Source: Shewanella seohaensis
GTDB lineage: Bacteria > Pseudomonadota > Gammaproteobacteria > Enterobacterales > Shewanellaceae
Assembly (NCBI RefSeq): GCF_025449215.1
Contig: NZ_CP104900.1
Coordinates: 1,488,001 to 1,552,000 of the forward strand
Reading direction: 5' to 3'
DNA length: 64,000 nucleotides
The notes beneath the pieces were generated by a model that saw nothing but the letters and a program-made list of their open reading frames with translations, was not told the DNA's origin and made no database searches. The translations under genes were made by a program, and so were the position numbers. Positions 60,134 through 64,000 of the stretch are shown in pieces. Each line of letters starts with the position of its first letter. Positions within the stretch are counted from its first letter, which is position 1.

Positions 60134-61588
60134 ATGGACACTATTCTGATTGTCGACGATAACCATGCCATCTGTCAGGCCTTAGGCTTAATGCTGGAGA
60201 TCAATGGTTATCAGGTGTTGACTTGTCATACGCCCGAAGATGCCCTTAGCCTAATGGCAACCCAAGATGTTGATTTGGTTATCCAAGATATGAACTTCAC
60301 CCGCGATACCACCTCGGGTGAAGAAGGGCGACAGTTGTTTTATGCCCTGCGTGAGCGTCAGCAAGATCTGCCGATCATCCTGATGACGGCATGGACCCAG
60401 CTAGAAACTGCGGTCGAGTTAGTTAAAGCGGGCGCCGCCGATTATATGGGCAAACCGTGGGATGATGCTAAGTTACTCAACAGTATCACTAATTTAATTG
60501 CGTTACATAAACTTGCCCGTGCAAACCAGCAGCTCGAACGGGTGAATTCCCAGCGTCAGGTGGCGATCGCCGATGCGGATCTCTGCGGAATCGTGTTTGG
60601 CAGTGGCGCTATGCAGCGCTGTATCGACTTAGCCTTACAACTGGCGCGCTCCGATGTGTCAGTGTTGATAACCGGCCCCAATGGTGCGGGTAAAGACAAG
60701 CTTGCCGATATTATTCACGCCAATTCCCCTTTAAAAAACAAACCTTTTATCAAGGTAAATGTGGGCGCCTTGCCGATGGAGTTACTCGAAGCTGAACTCT
60801 TTGGTGCCGAGGCGGGGGCTTTTACGGGCGCCAATAAGGCGCGTATTGGTCGCTTTGAGGCGGCCGATGGTGGCACGCTGTTTTTGGACGAAATTGGCAA
60901 TTTACCTCTGTCGGGCCAAGTGAAATTGCTGCGGGTATTACAAACCGGGGAATTCGAGCGCTTAGGCAGCCATAAAACCTTAAAGGTGAAGGTGAGGGTG
61001 ATCAGTGCGACTAACGCCGACCTGGCCCAAGATATTGCCGAGGGGCGTTTCCGTGAGGACTTATTCTATCGTTTGAATGTGATTGAATTGGCCTTACCGC
61101 CGCTGAATCAACGCATTGACGATATCTTGCCCTTAGTGAAGCATTTTGTCGGCGAGGGTTTTAGCCTGAGTAAACCAGCGCAGCAAGCCCTGTTGAATCA
61201 CCGCTGGCCGGGCAATGTGCGCGAGTTGGAAAACGCCTGCAAACGTGCGGCGCTGTTGGCAAAAAGCCGAGTGTTAACCGAAGTCGATTTTGGTTTACCG
61301 CCCGCGCATGGCCACCATCAAACTAGCCATCAAATGAGTCATCATGCTAGCCATATGAGTGTCGCGCCCCTTGGGCAGACTCGGCCCTTAGTCACGCCAC
61401 TTGAACCGCAATCCATGGCGAATCCACCGATTGAGCAGGAGAGCAATGAGACGACGGATGTGAGCCGTGAGCAGATTGAAATGGCCTTAAGGCAACACAA
61501 GGGCGTGATTGCGCGCGTGGCGAAATCCTTAGGGTTGAGTCGCCAAGCCTTGTATCGCCGCATGGACAAATTTGGCTTAGAGAAGTAA
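60134..61588 (+). CDS. Sigma-54-dependent response regulator, NtrC family
   Basis: 484 residues. The receiver domain has acidic DD at 8-9, the phospho-acceptor D52 (VIQDMNF) and the Thr/Lys switch residues (LMTAW, GKPW). The AAA+ domain has a P-loop variant GPNGAGKD, the sigma-54 contact loop GAFTGAN and FLDEIGNLP. A His/Ser-rich linker (HGHHQTSHQMSHHASHMS) precedes a C-terminal Fis-type helix-turn-helix (RVAKSLGLSRQALYRRMDKF). It is the obvious activator for the sigma-54 promoter at 54947. It has its own leader after the terminator. Confidence 0.93.
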   Translation: MDTILIVDDNHAICQALGLMLEINGYQVLTCHTPEDALSLMATQDVDLVIQDMNFTRDTTSGEEGRQLFYALRERQQDLPIILMTAWTQLETAVELVKAGAADYMGKPWDDAKLLNSITNLIALHKLARANQQLERVNSQRQVAIADADLCGIVFGSGAMQRCIDLALQLARSDVSVLITGPNGAGKDKLADIIHANSPLKNKPFIKVNVGALPMELLEAELFGAEAGAFTGANKARIGRFEAADGGTLFLDEIGNLPLSGQVKLLRVLQTGEFERLGSHKTLKVKVRVISATNADLAQDIAEGRFREDLFYRLNVIELALPPLNQRIDDILPLVKHFVGEGFSLSKPAQQALLNHRWPGNVRELENACKRAALLAKSRVLTEVDFGLPPAHGHHQTSHQMSHHASHMSVAPLGQTRPLVTPLEPQSMANPPIEQESNETTDVSREQIEMALRQHKGVIARVAKSLGLSRQALYRRMDKFGLEK

Positions 61589-61629
61589 CGATTGGCTGCA
61601 TAATGGGTGGCGATTAGGCGGGAATTAAC

Positions 61630-63295
61630 GTGCTACTGCGAACAAAATTAATCATTTATTCAACAGCTTGTTGTGCTTTGGGTGTGTTACTCACCCTAGG
61701 CGCCATGAGTTATCGCTCGTCAGTTTCCTCTCTTGTGGAGGATGCTCCCCATACGTTGCCCGATATTACCGTGCCAGAGCTGGATTTGGCGCAGCTCGAA
61801 GATGCGGTGGCCGCAATCGAATCGACGATTAAGGATACTGAGCAATTTCAAAAGGCACTCTCATTGCAGGAGCGCTTGAAGACAGAGCAAATCAAACACG
61901 AGTTGCAAAAGTTAGAGCAACTAAAGCAAGAGCAAGTGCAGATTAAGCTCTATAAACTCGATCGTTTGAAGGATGGGCTTTTAGTCCCGCCCCCATCCTA
62001 TTGAGGCGCCACCAATGGTTGCGCCTGTTGAACCTGTGATCCCCGCCGAATTTAGCCTGTCGGAACACACTCAGTCGATGCCAGCAGTATTTGATATGCT
62101 GCTGATATTGCTGCTGGCCTGTGGTAGCTGCGCGCTTGGGGTTGCTTGGTTTACTCGTCATTTAGCTCGCAGTCTCAATGCCTTAGAGGTTGGTTTACTC
62201 AACTTTAACGACAATGACTTTAGCGTGAGCATTCCGGCAAATGGGGAGGGACAGCTGAAAGCATTGGCGGAATTATTCAATGATTCGGCGGCTAAGCTGC
62301 GCCAAGAGCGGCAATATATTTACCAGCGGGAACTGCTGCTGGATAAGGTGATTCAAAGTTCTCCGAATGTGATGCTGCTGTTTAACTATCACCAAAAACT
62401 CATGTATGCCAACGATGCGGCGCGGCATCTTTTTCATATCAAAGGCAAGATGGAAGGCTTAAGCCTCGATGAGCTGCTGCAAGACTTACCCGAAGCGCTT
62501 GCCTTGGCACTTAAGCAAGAAAAGAGCGGCCTGTTTACCATGGGTGAGGATGATACTGAGACTTGGTATCTGAGCCGTGGCCAGTTTTTACTGAATAACC
62601 AACAGCATAACTTAATCTTGCTCAAGCAGATGACCCGAGAGCTCAATCGTCAGGAAGTGGCGGTATGGAAGAAGGTGATCCGCATTATCAGCCATGAGTT
62701 GAATAACTCTGTTGCGCCCATCGCCTCCATGGTGAACTCGGGGCGTTTACTGACGAAAGATCTCGATAATCCCAAGCTTAAGCTGATATTCGACACCATA
62801 GAGAGTCGAACGAATCACTTGAGCCAGTTTATTTTCAATTATGCGCGCTTTGCTAAACTGCCTTTACCGCAGCGACGTGACGTGCCGTGGCAGCAGCTTA
62901 TCGAACATTTAACCCAACATTATCCTTTTACCTTAGCCAATGAGTTACCCGCAGAGATGGGCTATTTCGACCAAGGGCAAATGGAGCAGGTTCTGCTGAA
63001 TTTACTGAAAAATGCCCATGAATCAGGTTCCAATCCCGATGAAGTCACGCTCTCGATTCGCTACCAAACCATGGTGGATGGGGCGGGCTTTAGTATCAAA
63101 ATCGAGGATCGCGGCAGCGGTATGTCCGAGGAAGTGTTAGAGCAAGCCCTATTGCCCTTTTACTCGACTAAACAATCGGGCACGGGGTTAGGTCTGCCCC
63201 TTTGCCGCGAAATTATCGAAGCCCACGATGGCAGCATTAGCATGCATAATCGCAGCGACGGTGGTCTGTCGGTACATTTGTGGCTGCCGCAATAA
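61630..63295 (+). CDS. Membrane sensor histidine kinase, NtrY-like, one two-base frameshift
   Basis: Partner kinase of the preceding regulator. GTG 61630 gives a first transmembrane helix, a periplasmic Gln/Lys/Glu-rich coiled segment and a Pro-rich stretch. The frame then breaks at CCCCC 61990-61994, where two more C give VPPPHPIEAPPMV and join the second part. That part has a second helix (LLILLLACGSCALGVAWF), HAMP, a PAS-like domain, the H-box IRIISHELNNSVAPIASM, and N (LLNLLKNAHES), G1 and G2 boxes (DRGSGMS, GTGLGLPLC). The corrected length is 555. The stimulus is unknown; an envelope stress or antimicrobial compound exported by the operon is a fair guess. Confidence 0.88.
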
Positions 63296-63527
63296 ACCGC
63301 CTTTAAGTGTGTATCAAGAGGTTTCACTCCTCAGCCGAATGTATTACCCAAATGGGCTATTTTGCGGTTTTTACCTTAGCTTTTCGGGCTAATTTGCCCC
63401 TCCCTCTAATGACGACAGATCGGCTGTCCTGTTACCCTGCGTAAGCGAAAATGTTGACTAAGGGCTTGTCCTTGGTTCGGCTTTGGATATCGCGTAATGG
63501 GTGGCTTTCATCAACAGGGAGAGGAAA

Positions 63528-63938
63528 GTGAGATCGTTAAAAAAGCGGTTGTTCGTCTGCATCTTGTGTCCCTTGCTGTTTGTCAGTTCCCCCAGTGTTT
63601 TGGCCGATGATGACATTGAAATCAGTGGATTAGTCATAGACAGAACCTTAACCCGTTTTGGTAAAGATTTTGGCTTTTACTATTCAAGTTATTGGCGCGA
63701 ATTGCCCTTTACCCAAGGCTTTAACGTGACCCTGTATGAAACCGTGTTTCCGCAGGCGGGCACGGTTTTAACCTTGGAGGTCAACGGTACGCGCATCTAT
63801 ACCACGCACTTTGGTCGCCGCGCCAATCCGATTAAGGAAAGCGCAGAGCAGGCCATATTGCTGACCATTGATTACTTAGCTCAGGTTCGAGCTAATGCCA
63901 TTACGGGTGATTTTTCAGGAACAACGGACGACTTTTAG
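63528..63938 (+). CDS. csgE: Curli assembly protein CsgE
   Basis: A periplasmic gatekeeper that directs the CsgA fibre subunit to the CsgG pore. Signal peptide (MRSLKKRLFVCILCPLLF, cleavage after VLA), then the family core ISGLVIDRTLTRFGKDF, LYETVFPQAGT and LTIDYLAQVRAN. The start GTG 63528 has AGGAAA directly upstream; a GTG at 63501 is possible but lacks one. csgF follows after ten bases. Confidence 0.92.
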   Translation: MRSLKKRLFVCILCPLLFVSSPSVLADDDIEISGLVIDRTLTRFGKDFGFYYSSYWRELPFTQGFNVTLYETVFPQAGTVLTLEVNGTRIYTTHFGRRANPIKESAEQAILLTIDYLAQVRANAITGDFSGTTDDF

Positions 63939-63948
63939 GATAATAATA

Positions 63949-64000
63949 ATGACTTACAGGACGTTACTTTCTCTTGCCGTGCTCTGCATGGCATGCACAA
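63949..64000 (+). CDS. csgF: Start of csgF (curli assembly), 3' partial
   Basis: ATG 63949 opens a signal-peptide-like frame (MTYRTLLSLAVLCMACT) that runs off the window. The identity rests on its place right after csgE, as in csgEFG operons. Confidence 0.6.
   Translation, partial: MTYRTLLSLAVLCMACT

Overview
The window reads as chromosomal DNA of a gammaproteobacterium, most likely Shewanella. The grounds are the protein sequences, the prfB-lysS pair, a GlyGly-CTERM serine protease, a Cys-type formate dehydrogenase fused to a GltD-like module, a B12 salvage cluster and curli genes at the right edge. There are no rRNA or tRNA genes, no CRISPR array and no recognisable IS transposase. Most of it is core-like DNA; about 29.7-35.3 kb is an AT-rich accessory island.

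Layout. 0-8 kb: secreted subtilase, chromate transporter ChrA, chemoreceptor. 8-16 kb: formate dehydrogenase (minus strand), prfB, lysS. 15.7-21.8 kb: three small exported proteins, a VOC protein with a divergent LysR regulator, a PBP7-type endopeptidase, and a membrane protein coupled to a rhomboid protease. 21.9-28.4 kb: a minus-strand run of one large lipoprotein and two long MORN-repeat exported proteins. 28.7-35.3 kb: Tat-exported dienelactone hydrolase, then an island in which four copies of a structured repeat separate small unknown genes and a HEPN-STAND NTPase-TPR protein that looks like an anti-phage effector. 35.3-49.8 kb: metH behind a MetJ box, then cobC, a cobalamin riboswitch and btuD-btuC-cobT-cobS-cobU-cobQ-cobO-DUF2235-btuF, which import and salvage the cofactor MetH uses. 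49.9-54.7 kb: small metabolic and unknown genes and pyrC. 55-63.3 kb: an HlyD/ABC (MacB-like) export operon with a sigma-54 promoter and phased upstream sites, followed by an NtrC-type regulator and its sensor kinase. 63.5 kb to the end: csgE and the start of csgF.

A property of the sequence itself matters for every reader. At least 19 places show a homopolymer that seems one base (once two bases) too short. This splits or garbles the subtilase, fdh, pbpG, the 20.3-kb membrane gene, the rhomboid gene, the 26-28-kb lipoprotein, the hydrolase, btuC, cobT, cobQ, btuF, an ABC permease and the sensor kinase. It also removes the programmed frameshift of prfB. Every one is a deletion, and one-base restoration gives normal full-length proteins, so undercalled homopolymers in the assembly explain this better than mass gene decay. 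These genes are annotated as single coding regions with the break positions given.
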